Shown piece after piece: positions 36,113-47,687 of a stretch of 64,000 nt of DNA. The DNA lies in assembly GCF_004193775.1 (NCBI RefSeq), contig NC_041007.1, positions 31,872,699 to 31,936,698 on the forward strand. The letters run 5' to 3'. The position numbers were made by a program, and so were the translations under genes. Under the pieces are notes generated by a model. That model was not told the origin of the DNA. It did not search any database and was given only the letters and a program-made list of their open reading frames with translations. Positions within the stretch are counted from its first letter, which is position 1; every line of letters begins with the position of its first letter. Origin of the DNA: Glycine soja (Eukaryota; Streptophyta; Magnoliopsida; Fabales; Fabaceae).

Positions 36113-37146
36113 TGTTGGACCTTGTGGCCTCAATAATCTTAAGAGGGATAGGCTTAGAATACAGAAGAAGTAACAACAATCAATTTAACAATGTTCTTTA
36201 AACATGCAAGACACAATTGATTGCAACAAAATAAATAAGATAAGGGAAGAGAGAATGCAAACACAGTTTTATACTGGTTCGGCCACAACCCGTGCCTACG
36301 TCCAGTACTCAAGCAACCCACTTGAGATTTCCACTATCTTTGTAAAATCCATTACAAAGTTTGAACCACACATGGACAACCCATCCCTTGTGTTCAGGAA
36401 TCCTTTACAACAAGAGACTCACAGTCTCTTAACCAATCTTATTGAATAAGAAGAATGAAAGAAGAATTCTCTCTTCAAGAGAAGAATATTACAATAAAGA
36501 TCATGTAGGAATCCTTATAGATTTTGCAAGTGTTTGGCCAAGGATTTCTTTTGAGAGAGCATTTGACAATGAAGTTCTTTTGGAATCTTTCTCATTGTCT
36601 TTTGAGAGGATAAGACATTTTTGTCAAGCAAAACTCTCTGCATAAAATTCGTGCCCAAGTCACCTATTTATAGGCCTTTGATGACCATTCACAAATCTAA
36701 TGAAAAGATGTGACTGTTGGCAGATTTTCTGAAAACTTTCCACTGGTAATCGATTACAATGTTTGTGTAATCGATTACACAGTTATAATTTGAAGGGTTA
36801 TGACTTTTGAATTTGAATTTCCAAAGTTTCGTTGCTGGTAATCGATTACAGACATATGGTAATCGATTACATGTTGAAAATTCAAATTCAAAACCTTTTT
36901 CAACAACTATTTCTCAACCCTGTCTTCTGGTAATCGATTACACTTCCTGGTAATCGATTACCAGAGCCTTGCATGTCTTGAAAACACATTGTTTTAAGGC
37001 AAGGCTTGGTCTTTAGTGAATCTTGAAACAAGGCTTTGTTTGTTGAAGCAATCTTGAATTATTCTTGAAGCAAATGCTTATCATTTGAAGCAGCCTTGTT
37101 AGATTCTTCTTTGACATCATCAAAATCATGTATACATACATTCACA
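36113..37146 (-). repeat. 5' LTR of the nested copia-type element
   Basis: This 1034-bp LTR is the same length as its partner, with only scattered substitutions. The six TAATCGATTA palindromes recur at the same offsets (36747, 36768, 36839, 36860, 36931, 36951). Confidence 0.94.
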
Positions 37147-37212
37147 CCTTCTTTAGTGGACGTAGTGGTGGAAGAGACTTCCTTACTCCACCCTACTCTT
37201 CCTCCACCATGA

Positions 37213-38764
37213 CTTAGGGAGTTTTTCTTTTCCTATCTCCTTCTTTGCTTTTATTACACTTGTCCGATTCTCTTTGATGATTTAATTGTTTTTAATCTTT
37301 TAATTGTGCTACATTGAGGACAATGTGTTGTTTAAGTATGGGGGAGAGTGTTCTTTGGTTTTGCTAGTTTTGTTGGTTTTGTTAAATTGTTAGTTGTGTT
37401 AATTTGTTAATGTTGTTAGTTTCGTCGGATTTTTAGTTTAATATTTTGGGTCAATTTTGTGTGCACGTACGACTTTGCATGTTTTTCTTTGAATTATAGG
37501 ATATGTTCAAGAAATGGGTAATTGTTTTGAAAATAAAAGTTCTTGACATTTTGTGACTTGAAATCCTTGATTCTTCTCTACATGTCATGATAGTTTTGAA
37601 AGCTCAATTTGAAAGTGATGAGTTTACCTTTGTGAGAATTTGAGCCGTCCATCATCATAATCATTTGGTGTGTTTTTCCCCATTGATTGCTTGCACAATA
37701 GACTTGGCTTGATTCTTGTTGATGCGTCCTAATTCACATGCATATTTGGAAATGATTGAGGCAATTTTGTTCTTATAAGCTTCTAGCCAAATGGACTTAC
37801 CTTGAATTAATTCCTTTGATAGCCCTTTTGAGCCTTGTTTCCCTTTCCTTGTTTTGAAGCTCACTACAAGCCTTAAGTGAAAAACTATGATATCACCATA
37901 TCCTTAAGGAATTTTGGAGCTTTGGAATTGTTTTGGGAATAAGTGTGGGGGGTTTTGTTTTATTGGACAACTTGTTTTGTTGGCTATGCTTCATGATGTA
38001 TTTTGGGCCATACTTGATGTACATTGTATATTGGTTAAATGTTGGACATGCTAAATGAAATGTTGTTTCTCAAAGGCTATAGAGTAAAAAAAATAAATAA
38101 ATAAATAAAATAAAAAAATCGGAAAAAAGAGAAAAAAAGAAAAAGAAAAGCAATAAAGTTGAGTGAATAAGATCTTAAATGGCACAAGAATGATGAAACT
38201 CTTGGTTCTACTCTTCATGTTTAAATTTTATCTTTACTTCTTTTTATTTTCTTATTTTTTATTTATTTTTTTCTTAATATGCACTTATTCCCCATTGCTC
38301 CTCTATTCCTTTGGGATTTAGCCACTTATTCCATATTTCTCCATACCTTGTCCTTGGCCCCATTACAACCTTAAAAGACCTTTTGATCCTCATGTGCTTG
38401 TGTTTGTGGGTTGATTGTCAATTTTAGAATCTTGCCAAGTCTATGTGGTGTTTGCTTTCATGGGTGCTTTGAGGGTAAATAGTAGCCTAGACACTTGAGA
38501 GATAGAGTGTATATCTTGTGAGGCTTTATCACTTTTCATTCTTGAGCTGATTAACTATTTTGCCATGATTGGGTTGCTTGGATGATTTTCATGAATGTCT
38601 TGACTTTTTGGATCTCCTTATGTTAGATGTTACCCATTCCTTTCATTCCTTGATGTTCATTGAGAAATATATGAATGTTTTTGTTTGTCTCTCTTTGATA
38701 TCCTTGGATTTTGTTCTTTGTTTCATTTTGCCCAGGAGTGCAATAGGCTAAGTATGGGGGGTTT
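37213..38764 (+). other. 3' non-coding region of the gypsy element with polypurine tract
   Basis: About 1.55 kb between the pol stop and the 3' LTR, with no env-like frame. It contains AAGTATGGGGGAGAGTG (37336-37352) and ends with AGTATGGGGGGTTT (38751-38764), the polypurine tract adjoining the LTR. A low-complexity AAATAAATAAATAA/AAAAGAAAAA stretch lies at 38090-38150. Confidence 0.75.
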
Positions 38765-39891
38765 TGATGTGCCATCATTTTCTTCTATTTTCTAAACCCT
38801 TTTTGCACCATTTTAATTATTGATTGGTCTTAATTGTCAATTAATTAGGCAGTTTTATTATTTGGGCTCATTTAGCTAATTTGATGTTTTTAATCTAATT
38901 TCAGGAATTAATGAAACATTGGGCTTAATCCAGATTTTGGTTGTGGACTTGAAGAGGGCAAATAAAGCAGCGCTTACCTTAGTTAATTTCTAATTAGGAA
39001 ATTTCGCAATTTTATTTTATGTTGTTCAATGTTTATTTCGTTTTGGGCCAGAGTATTGTAATAGGGCCCAGTGACTTTGAGTGACTCTTTTTAAATAGCT
39101 GCCTTGGGATTCGTGCAAGGCATGCTGTTATGCTATTTTCATTATTCAGAGCTTTGGTTTTAGGTTTTCACGTTTTTCTGTTCCCTTGTTACAATTTTCG
39201 TTCTTAATGCAAATTTATGTTTTCTGCTTCTAATTACAAGTTCATTCTTGCTTCTTCTTCTACTTTCATTTACGTTTCTGTTCATTTACGTTTCTGTTTC
39301 ATGTTTCATTTGCGTTTTCTGTTTGAATCCATGGAAGGCTAGATTTTCTGGTGTTGTTTCCTTTTGAGGACGAAGCCCAACTCTCTTTGAGGTTTCGCTT
39401 GTAATGTGGTTTCCTGGCAGTTTTCCCTTCACCAGTTATCCCAATTTCGTGAATATTAATCAGTGCACGCTTCGTGTTTGATTAATTGCCTCTGAGCCTA
39501 ACTTGCGTTCATGCTTAATGGACGAAGGGCTAACTGGTGTATGTGGTGCCTAATCACATATTGAAAACCCTAAGTTGATTTTTGCTTAGTAAATTGAAAT
39601 AGGGTTGGATTAAGTGGTTGACTGTTAGGGACGAATTCTCCATAACCCAGGATAAGAGAATGGCTTCTGAATCAGAGGAAACAACCCGTTTTTAATATTA
39701 GTAGTTTCGTATTCCAGTTTACTTGTTCTGCTCTTTACTTACCAAACAACCAAACCCCCCCCCCAATCGTTACTGTTACTGCAAGTATATTATGAACATT
39801 TGGTTTGTCACTGCTCGTTGGGAAACGACCTAGGATCACTTCCTAGTTACTGCATTTTCATGTTTATTTGATTCGGGTACGGCCTCGATCA
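38765..39891 (+). repeat. 3' LTR of the gypsy element (1127 bp)
   Basis: It has the same ends as the 5' LTR and very high similarity. It keeps about 148 bases that the 5' LTR has lost, including a repeated CATTTACGTTTCTGTT segment (around 39268-39300). Confidence 0.93.
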
Positions 39892-40831
39892 ACGACCAAT
39901 GCCCCAACCGCGTCCACTCCCGTAAGTCCTTCGATCATTTCAAACACATCATTTCGGTCAAACTTCCTAATTACGTGGCATTTTCGATTTCAGTCCCCTC
40001 GCAGTTTGTCGCGATGCACACCCGTATACTCCTTTCAGGCAGTATTCCATGTTGATAGGGTAAGTATGTGAAACATTGTCTCAAAACAACAGAGCAAATT
40101 TTATCCATCTGACTAAATGATCAAACTTACGATTTTGAAATGAAATGTAACATTGCAGAACTACATTGAGGTCCCCAGATCTTATCATAAGCAATGGGCT
40201 CCACATTGCCCTGCTTATGTGAAGATACAATACAATGGAGCGCCGCACATCATTAAGGTTAGGAAAAATGGTCAGCAATAATACCTGGCCGATGGACTGA
40301 AACAATTCAGAAGAAACTTCAACATACATGAAGGTGTATTGACCCGACAATTATTTCTGTTTTTTTTTTTTGGATTTTATGCCATCGCTGGATAGCTAAT
40401 CATGTGGAAGGCCTCCCACAACCACTAGGAATTATGTGTTTACTGTCAATGTAACCGACGATATCATCTCCAAACCTACACTATTGGTCAGACCTTATGC
40501 ATATCATGAACTTGTCATACTTTGTTATTACAATAGTATGAAATGTGACTTCCTTTGTTGTCCTGTAGTTGTTGCCTACCGAGGCTGTCCATTTTGTTCA
40601 TGCTTCACACCATTTATGACCGTGCAACATAGCAGTGCCTTTCGTGACATATGGACCATCTCCATGCATAATGGTGAACAACATGTGGATGACCCTTGGA
40701 ACAGATTGTTAACGGACAATGACTTGATGGGTGGAGACGAGGTCATCTTCTATTACCGGCCTAACGAACATGTGTGGGAGATCATCTTCAGGAAGGAGCC
40801 CATATGGGATGAAGATGACGACTCCACTTGA

Positions 40832-42230
40832 ATGTTGCAGTCCACAGTCAATAGTCGAATATCTGCTGCTTATTTTATTTTGTGAACCTTTGAATGATGT
40901 TGGTTTAATTTTGTGGCTAGTCATGCTACTGAATTACCTTCGGGTACAAGACAATGTTTGGATGACTTGTTTGCTTTAATTTTGTCGTCATTAACGGAAA
41001 CATGTCTATGGTTTATGCTTAATTTAAAAATTTATATGGTGATTGCTCATATTGTTGTAATGAGTTGCAGGTTCAAAGGTGCCAACACCGCAACAATGGC
41101 CATGTCGTAGTGTATGTAAATATAAAAATGAAGTTGAAGACATATCATTCAAATTCTTGCGATTTAAGCAACAATGGCCATCCATTTAATGAGTAGACTG
41201 TCAAAGGTTACCTTTAGTGGACAATCTTTTTATTGAACACAATGTTTTGCTATAAATTTTGAATTTATTATACATACTAAAATTAATATGACATGACATT
41301 CCCACGGGTATGACAAATGTCAAATTAATGACTATTAAGTAACACATAAATATTTAAAATTATTCGTCATCGGACGTGTACCAACCATTACTTTATTATT
41401 TAATTTTCGACATGTATTGGAATACGAACCGTTTTCAATACCGGTGGCGCATGATGTGCACGGGTTATAAAAAGGAATTTTTGCTTAACACATTGTCTAT
41501 TTTGCCTGTCACCCTGTGGAAACAAAAAAGACCCAGAAAATTCCCTCCGCGATTCAGAGTGGCTTCCGCTTCATCGTTCTCGTCCTTTGTTGTACGTTTT
41601 CATTACCTTTCCATTATCCATGCTTTGCTTTTATGTCTATCTTCATTATTGTTTCATAACTGTTATTTAAATGTCTGACTAACAATATTCATCATCGTCT
41701 TCCCATTTTATGACTTTTGCTTTGTGTAGTGTTTCTGTTAGGTGTGTGTTATTTTCTTTTCTACTTTTGACATTCATCTCCTTTGATAACTTTGTTTGTA
41801 TACATACAGTTACATAATGTTCTTTCATTTTTCTTCCGATATTGTCATTTTCCTTTTGTAAACCTTGCTTTGTGTAGTGGTTCTCATTACTGCGTTATAT
41901 TCCTCTACTTTGCACATTGATGTCGTTTCATTGTCTGACTTTGTCTTCCGATTTTGTGACATGCGGTATGTAAACCATCGTTTATGTAGTGTTTTCATTA
42001 ACTGTGTCTTGTCTTCTACTTTCCACATTCATGGCCTTTGAAATTCCTACGATTGTTTTTTTCTTTTAAACTTTCCAGATTGTCTTCCATTCAATGTTAT
42101 TAGTTGGTTTGTGTTTTCCTTATTTGTATCTGTTTTTACCGCAAAAATTTTCGACTTCTGACAACTTCCCTATTTATGTTAAAATGCTATAACTTTGCTG
42201 CCATTCAATACATCGATTATTGTCATATAG
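40832..42230. other. Spacer between B3-like copies B and C
   Basis: This holds the 3' flank of copy B and the putative promoter/first exon of copy C. A TTATAAAAAGG box lies at 41466, and a possible exon end at 41591 (TCCTTTGTT|GTACGT). A diverged tandem array occupies 41700-42060: blocks containing TTTRTGTAGTG and a CTACTTTNNACATTNATG segment recur three times. Confidence 0.45.
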
Positions 42231-43067
42231 GGCCACAAGATTTTGTTGGGATGTACCAAAGTCCACCATTTTGAGGCAACATTGGATGTTCACAAAGTGA
42301 GTATTCGCGTACCCTAACATTTTTGTCTTTATGTTGGTTCGAAAATGATAATAACTTGTTTTGTTGCAAAACTACATTCAAGTTCCATTAAACTACCACA
42401 TCAATTGGTATCCCAAATACCCAACTTATGTGGTCCTCAATGTTAACGGCGACAACAGTTATTTTGTCAGAGTTCGAAGGTATCAAAACAAAATATATTT
42501 TGCAGATGGGATCAAAGAATTCAGAAGCGCCATGAAGGTTTATGAAAATATGGTGATCAGGTTTTCTGCCGCAGACAAAAATACTACTTTCCATGTCTCC
42601 TTCACAACTCCTGCCTATAGACAACTATCGGCAACGTCAGCCGCAACAACCCAACGCCATGTTTTTACCGTGGATGTTGATGAAGATATGCTGTAACAGA
42701 AAAAGCCATTGGTAGGTGCTACCAGCCGAGGGTTAATATAGTATTACTCCTATATCGGATTTTCATTTCAGTTTCACAACATTAACCACTGTTATCGTTC
42801 TAATGTAGGTGCTGCCACCGGAGGCTTTAAAATATGTCAAATATAAACGATACATGAAGGTGGAACGCATTAGTCGTAGACGTTGCCTTGTGGAAGATTA
42901 ACGTGCAAAACGGCGTCCCTACTCTTGCTGACCCATGGTACCAGTACTTAGCGGACAATGATTTAATGTCCGGAGATGAGGTGGTATTTTACTACATGTT
43001 CAAGAAACATGGATGGGACGTCCTGTATAGGAAGCAGCTGATATGGGATGACGACCAATCCGATTGA
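42231..43067 (+). pseudogene. B3-like gene copy C, broken
   Basis: Recognisable exons are 42231-42298, about 42369-42710 and 42809-43067. The middle one carries NYIQVPLNYHINWYPKYP, VRRYQNKIYFADGIKEF and FTVDVDEDML. The last has DPWYQYLADNDLMSGDEVVFYY and ends IWDDDQSD with stop at 43065-43067, the same arrangement as copies A and B. Damage: the acceptor before NYIQV reads GCAA instead of GCAG (copy B has GCAG), an in-frame TAA at 42694-42696, and a one-base frame change near 42880-42895. The family is the B3 DNA-binding fold, here a dead duplicate of copy B in the same orientation. Confidence 0.68.
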
Positions 43068-44794
43068 AGTTCATTATAATAGTTTACTTTCTGTTAATTT
43101 ACTTATTATATGAATGTTCTAATTTAATAGCCTTCAGCTAACAAACAATGTCTCTTTTTGGGTACCATTAGTCCTGCATTATGGTACTTTGTTTTGTTAT
43201 TATTATCATCGTACTTTTTTCCGCCTAACAACAAGTTAATTATATTAATTGTGGAGTTATTATATTACTCTTGTTATTGCTACTTTTTATATTCGTCAAT
43301 TGATAATCATTATGGCATTTAATGTAGCACGTATCTAAAAATTCTGCAAATATTGCCTTTACTCATAAAATGTAACTATATGTGTTTAGGACTTGTGGCC
43401 TTAAGTCAAGGTCACCAATAATAATAGAAAATAAATGCTGCTATTGTATGTCTTGTACCCTGAAATTCACGTCATACAAATTATTCCTAAAATTATTTGT
43501 AATATTTGTGTTCTATCCTTCAAATGACTTCCTCAATAATAAACTTCGGACTTTGGTATACAAAGAAAAAACTATAAACCAAATTTATGGTAAACATTAT
43601 TTGCTATACACTAATTTAACAAATTAAATTATAATCCTCACTTCCTTCACCAAATATACATCGTGTACCAGCAACCAAGTATAATGCATATACTTTTTGG
43701 TCATCACATGCAGGATTTCTTGAGATAGAACACTAAAAATAATTTTGTGGCAGGTGTTTGGGGTTCATGCGGCGACTTTGTGCCTTTTTGGTATTCCTGA
43801 ACATGAGGAAATCATGTGGAATTCCCTTAAAATGGCAGGTCTATCAGTTTATGTAAATTGGCAGTCAATGTAGATGTTGTTTGTTGATAGTCAGATTTTG
43901 ATTCATACTCTAGCATCAATTATTTATACAATTTCTGATGTCTGTTGTTTCTTGGAGACTTTAATATCGCAGACTCTTGCTGCTTCAAAAATACTCAGAA
44001 AAATATATTATTCTATACAAAGTTGATTAGGGAAAATGGTTGTATTTCTTCCTTTCAAATAGCTTTTTATAATGGTAGTAGCATGTTTAAATAATTAAAC
44101 TGGATTCCTCATATCAATTTAGATATTGGTGCATAATTTAAATTAGTAATTCGCCAGTTATTTTGGATGTACCTGTTCTGTTTCTTTTGATATCTGAACC
44201 TGGTGCTAATTTAAGAAATGAAATTATAATCCACACTTCCTTCACCAAATATATATCGTGTACTAGCAACCAAGTATAACGTAAATATTATTTGCTATAC
44301 GCTAATTTAAGAAATGAAATTATAATCCACACTTCATTCACCAAATATATATCGTGTACCAGCAACCAAGTATAACGTAAACATTATTTGCTATACGCTA
44401 ATTTAACAAATAATAATAAACACCAGCAACCAAGTATAACGTCGTCTTTCACTAAAAAATGGATTACATAACAGCATCCTGCGGTATCAACATTTAATGG
44501 TTGCAGATGTTACAATCTTTGTCAATAATCTTGCAAAACAAAATCCACAAACATGTATGACAACAACAATGTTAGGCCAATTTTTTCACAAATTGACAAT
44601 ACTACATACAATATACAATTATGAAGTAATGCAAACATGAACTCATTACCGATCAAATTCTGCAACATAACAAAAATATATTTACGGACCAACACGGCTA
44701 CTACCAGCAACAAATGACTATGTCTACGGCTCCTGCATTTTGTCCAACATTAACAAAATACAAATTGTAATCATTACCTGCATAACATAAAAAT
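43068..44794. other. Spacer between B3 copy C and the transposase
   Basis: AT-rich, non-coding DNA with a family of about 96-base repeats listed separately. A possible small last exon of the transposase transcript could lie near 44730 (TGCAG acceptor on the minus strand), but it is not supported well enough to call. Confidence 0.5.
43590..44440. repeat. 96-bp repeat family, partly tandem
   Basis: The unit contains AAATTATAATCCACACTTC, TCACCAAATATATATCGTGT, AGCAACCAAGTATAACGTAA and TTATTTGCTATACGCTAATT. Two complete units lie head to tail (44221-44316, 44317-44412). A partial copy follows (about 44420-44440), and a diverged copy occurs at about 43590-43695. Confidence 0.8.
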
Positions 44795-47227
44795 TCAAAA
44801 GCAAATTGTGGCAAACAACAGGTTCATTACCACTTCAGAGTAATTCTCATGTGTAGCTTGCAACATACTGCTAGTTTGTTCGGTGGATGACATACAACCA
44901 TTTACATTTCGAGGATGGTTGGTGCAAGAACGCTTGTTGTGGCCAATTCCACCACATTGCCGACACTTTTGGATTCTCCTTTGTCTGCCACTTTCATCCA
45001 TTCCGACCTGTCCGCATCCTTTACTTCGAACCACAACAGGGTCTAAAATACCTACAAAATCATCATCTTGTTGGTGCGTCTGATTATCATCAACACAATG
45101 TTCGCTGTTTTGCTTCGACTTCATCCTTGTAGCCTCATTGGATAGGAAATGCAACATTTTGTCATACTCCTCTTCATCACAGTATGCGACTGCACAAACT
45201 TCTCTAGAAACTTCAACCAAAGTGGCATACCTGCCCATCAATTGTGAATCCCAATACATTGCGAAATACGGATATTTGTCTTTAATCTGTTCGGTGGCAA
45301 GTTTGGACCACCTATTCAAAACCAAACTACTTGGCAACTCCATAAAATTTAAAGAAACCAACACGACCAATATGTGATCACATGGAAGACCAATGGATTG
45401 CATTCTCATACAAGTACATGTAAACTCAATCGTTGATGGGCAATACGACACACGCCAAACACTTCCACTACAATACTTGACAACTGTGAAAACTGAAAAC
45501 GTGGCCATGTCTTTGCAATCAACGACTCTTAGCTAAATAGTCCTACATAGATAAGACTGAAAAAGTTGAAACATCTCCTTTGTAAACAATTCATCACCAG
45601 ACCGCTCAAGAGATCGGAGATTTGTTTGCAAAACTTCTTTCCCGTTTGTTGACGAATAATCTGCCACAACCGCTCTATATCGAAAATATGTCAGGAACCT
45701 TTGAAATTATTCTACAAAATCGGTTAAATTAGTGCGTGAATGAACATATTTTGCAACATGTGCATGGAAAGCTTCACAACGAGATGTTGTTCGTATGCCC
45801 GCAAAAAAATGACCCCTCAAATGGGCAGTAGACCATTTCATCCGTTTTTCATAAAGTTCAGCAATCCAACTATTGTCTTCCAATTCAAACGTAGCAACCA
45901 TCTCTTTCCATTTTTCTTCGAATTCAACCACTTCAAAATCACCAAGCATTAGTTTCTTCAACCATTTCAAAACATGTTTGTCTCGGACATGGCTCAATGC
46001 ATTACGCAATAAGTGCCACGCACACAATCTGTGAGAAACACCTAGCATGAATCTTGTTATAACATTCCTCATAGCCAGATCTCCATCAGTTATTATTGAA
46101 CAGGGAGCTTTTCCTTTCATTGCTACCAACAACTGTTCTAACAACCAAACATATGTTTCTTCCGTCTCATCAGTCACAATAGCAGCAACAAAAACTATTG
46201 TCTGATTATGGTGGTTCACACCAGAGAAAACAACAAAAGGGCACAAATACTTATTTTTCTTGTAAGTGGCATCAAATGCCAGAACGTCACCAAATACCTG
46301 ATAAAGCAATTGGCTCTCAGTATCAGACCAAAACAACCGTTGTAGTCTTGACTCTTCATCCGCAGTGCATGAAACATACATCATTGGCTCTTTCTTGCGT
46401 AAATCATATAAATACTTCAATGCACCCCTTGCATCTGAACTATGTTGCCTCCTCATGCGCCCTTCTTCATTGTAAATATCTTTCCTGATAAACCCGACCT
46501 TCTCATATCCACCACATTGATTGGCAAATGCTGCGTACATGTGCGGAGGTCTAATGCCAACTTTCCTATAATTTTCAACTTGCATAATATCAGATGCCAA
46601 CATCTTCCTATGTCCTGCCAACAAGCACGACAATTTTAGGTCCAATAATACATGGTTGTGCCCAAAATTCCAACATGTCACATACCATCGATCCGTCGAA
46701 AAATGCACATGAACACGAAACATTGCTTCACAACCACACCTGCTTTCTTTTTTTTCTTTTCGTATCCTTGTATCGGAGGTTGTAACTTTCCTATAACCAG
46801 CACATGAATAAACAAATGTTTGTTGCAGTGTTTCCATAAATGAGTTTCTAACAATGTGACTCTTCCTTACGGAAAAACCACTCATTTTAGCATACCAACA
46901 ATAAAATTGATACGCTAACTCCAAATCACCAAAATCCAACCTGCGGACAACTTCATCGCTAATTTCTTTCATGTCAAATTGTCTAATATCTACCATGCTA
47001 TCAATACTTATACATTCCTCTTTCGACAAACCTGGAATCCAAAATTCATCATAATCTCCATCATCCTCATTCTGTAACTCTGAATCCACCTCCTCCTCAT
47101 CTTGTACTCCGACATCATCTTGGTAGTCGTCATCATTTTCATAATCTCCATCATCATTGGCACCATCACCATTAACAAAGCTACGAAAATTATCAGTAGT
47201 TTCCAACTCTGACATTATAGCGTCCAA
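44795..47227 (-). pseudogene. FAR1/MURA-type MULE transposase with two in-frame stops
   Basis: One reading frame on the minus strand, about 810 codons, is interrupted by TAA at 45709-45707 and TAG at 45535-45533 (both in frame, 58 codons apart). In the first 506 codons: an acidic N terminus, a FAR1-type DNA-binding domain (about 97-195, ending GHNHVL), then the DDE transposase domain with D319 in FDATYKK, D381/D383 in ITDGDLAM, CAWHLLRNA, and E485 in SRCEAFH. After the stops come a SWIM zinc finger (CTCMRMQSIGLPCDHIL) and a CCHC knuckle (CRQCGGIGHNKRSC). This is the enzyme that cuts and joins MULE ends. The likely start is the ATG at 47215 or an upstream exon (TGTAG acceptor at about 47237). 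Both stops may be C-to-T changes (Gln codons). Confidence 0.93.
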
Positions 47228-47687
47228 ATCCTACACCCCAACACATTTTAAAATATATCAAATACATACAACACCTACTGCAAACTACCACATCTACTGC
47301 AATGCTACTGGTCATACAAAAAAACAATGCATGTTCAAAACTGCAACACTTAACAACAACACACAACACATCACAACATTCAGGCAACACAATTTGCAAA
47401 ACAAACATGAATGAAAATACCATAATAACAACCACTTCAATATAAGGGACAACTGAACAGAACAAATACCGTAATAACAAAAACCGGCCCGGAAGGTACA
47501 ACGTTATTCACCTACGACGATAGCTACAACGTTAACTGCAGATCTGCCCCGGAAGCTTGACGGACCTCGCCCTTCTTTAGTCCTCTGTTCCAATAGTGCT
47601 GAACGCTCGGCTTCGATGGTTTTACCACCACAAAGACAATGCTCTACTGCTCTACTCAATACTACTCACTAAAAACAACATCTGCTT
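47228..47687. other. Transposase upstream region
   Basis: About 460 bases between the transposase and the right terminal repeat, presumably holding its leader and promoter. It is rich in CAACAC/AACAAC. No separate gene was seen. Confidence 0.5.

Larger units (their letters stand above)
33131..37146 (-). mobile_element. Nested copia-type LTR element with gag remnants only (4.0 kb)
   Basis: Two 1034-bp LTRs (33131-34164 and 36113-37146) are flanked by the exact 5-bp duplication CCTTC (33126-33130, 37147-37151). On the minus strand the LTRs run TGTGAATG to TCCAACA. The 5' LTR is followed by the tRNA-iMet primer-binding site (TGGTATCAGAGC, 36110-36099), and a polypurine tract AAAAGGGGGAGAA abuts the other LTR. 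So orientation is minus. The interior is only 1.95 kb with gag pieces and low-complexity sequence and no protease, integrase or RT. It must depend on a partner for mobility. LTRs differ at roughly a dozen to fifteen positions by eye, suggesting a fairly young insertion. Confidence 0.95.
28539..37212 (+). pseudogene. Gypsy pol (protease, RT, RNase H, integrase), broken
   Basis: The frame opens with the Gln-rich end of gag. An aspartic protease motif (DLGASVSVMP) follows at about 29568-29600, then reverse transcriptase with YRRMPFGL and the catalytic FMDDF at about 30993-31010. RNase H follows ([14 protein letters not shown]), then integrase with an HHCC finger (ending CEQCQR), [16 protein letters not shown] and the catalytic Glu in QAEISNREI. 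In-frame stops lie at 31431-31433 and 31698-31700; all three open pieces share one frame. The coding sequence is interrupted at 33130 by the nested element. After it, from 37152, the same frame continues to a stop at 37210-37212, so the integrase tail is displaced by 4 kb. It is not functional as it stands. Confidence 0.9.
25741..39891 (+). mobile_element. Athila-branch Ty3/gypsy LTR retrotransposon, 14.2 kb with nested copia-type element
   Basis: LTRs at 25741-26719 and 38765-39891 both run TGATGTGCC to CTCGATCA. A primer-binding site complementary to tRNA-Asp follows the left LTR, and a polypurine tract precedes the right one. The 5-bp flanks ACAAC (25736-25740) and ACGAC (39892-39896) are a target duplication with one mismatch. 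It encodes gag then pol in the order protease, reverse transcriptase, RNase H, integrase (gypsy order). The layout resembles the soybean Diaspora/Athila group; no env-like frame was seen. It is interrupted near the integrase end by a 4.0-kb element. Confidence 0.93.
25730..40831 (+). pseudogene. B3-like gene copy B, split by a gypsy retrotransposon
   Basis: The first exon starts at ATG 25730 and is cut by the gypsy element after 25740. It resumes at 39892 (ACGACCAATGCC) and reaches a GTAAGT donor at about 39929. Exon 2 (SPRSLSRC to FHVDR) lies at about 39994-40059, and exon 3 starts at 40159 (NYIEVPRSYHKQW). The last exon ends EEPIW-like (KEPIWDEDDDST, stop 40829-40831) and holds DPWNRLLTDNDLMGGDEVIFYY. 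It is paralogous to copies A and C. Besides the insertion it has an in-frame TAA at 40279-40281, a frame break near a T12 run at about 40359-40370, and a frame change in the last exon. It is therefore a pseudogene, although the same exon order as copy A is still readable. Confidence 0.7.

Noticed and set aside
37661..37864. Env-like or other gene in the gypsy 3' region
   Set aside because: The only frame of note is short, antisense and without membrane segments or homology.
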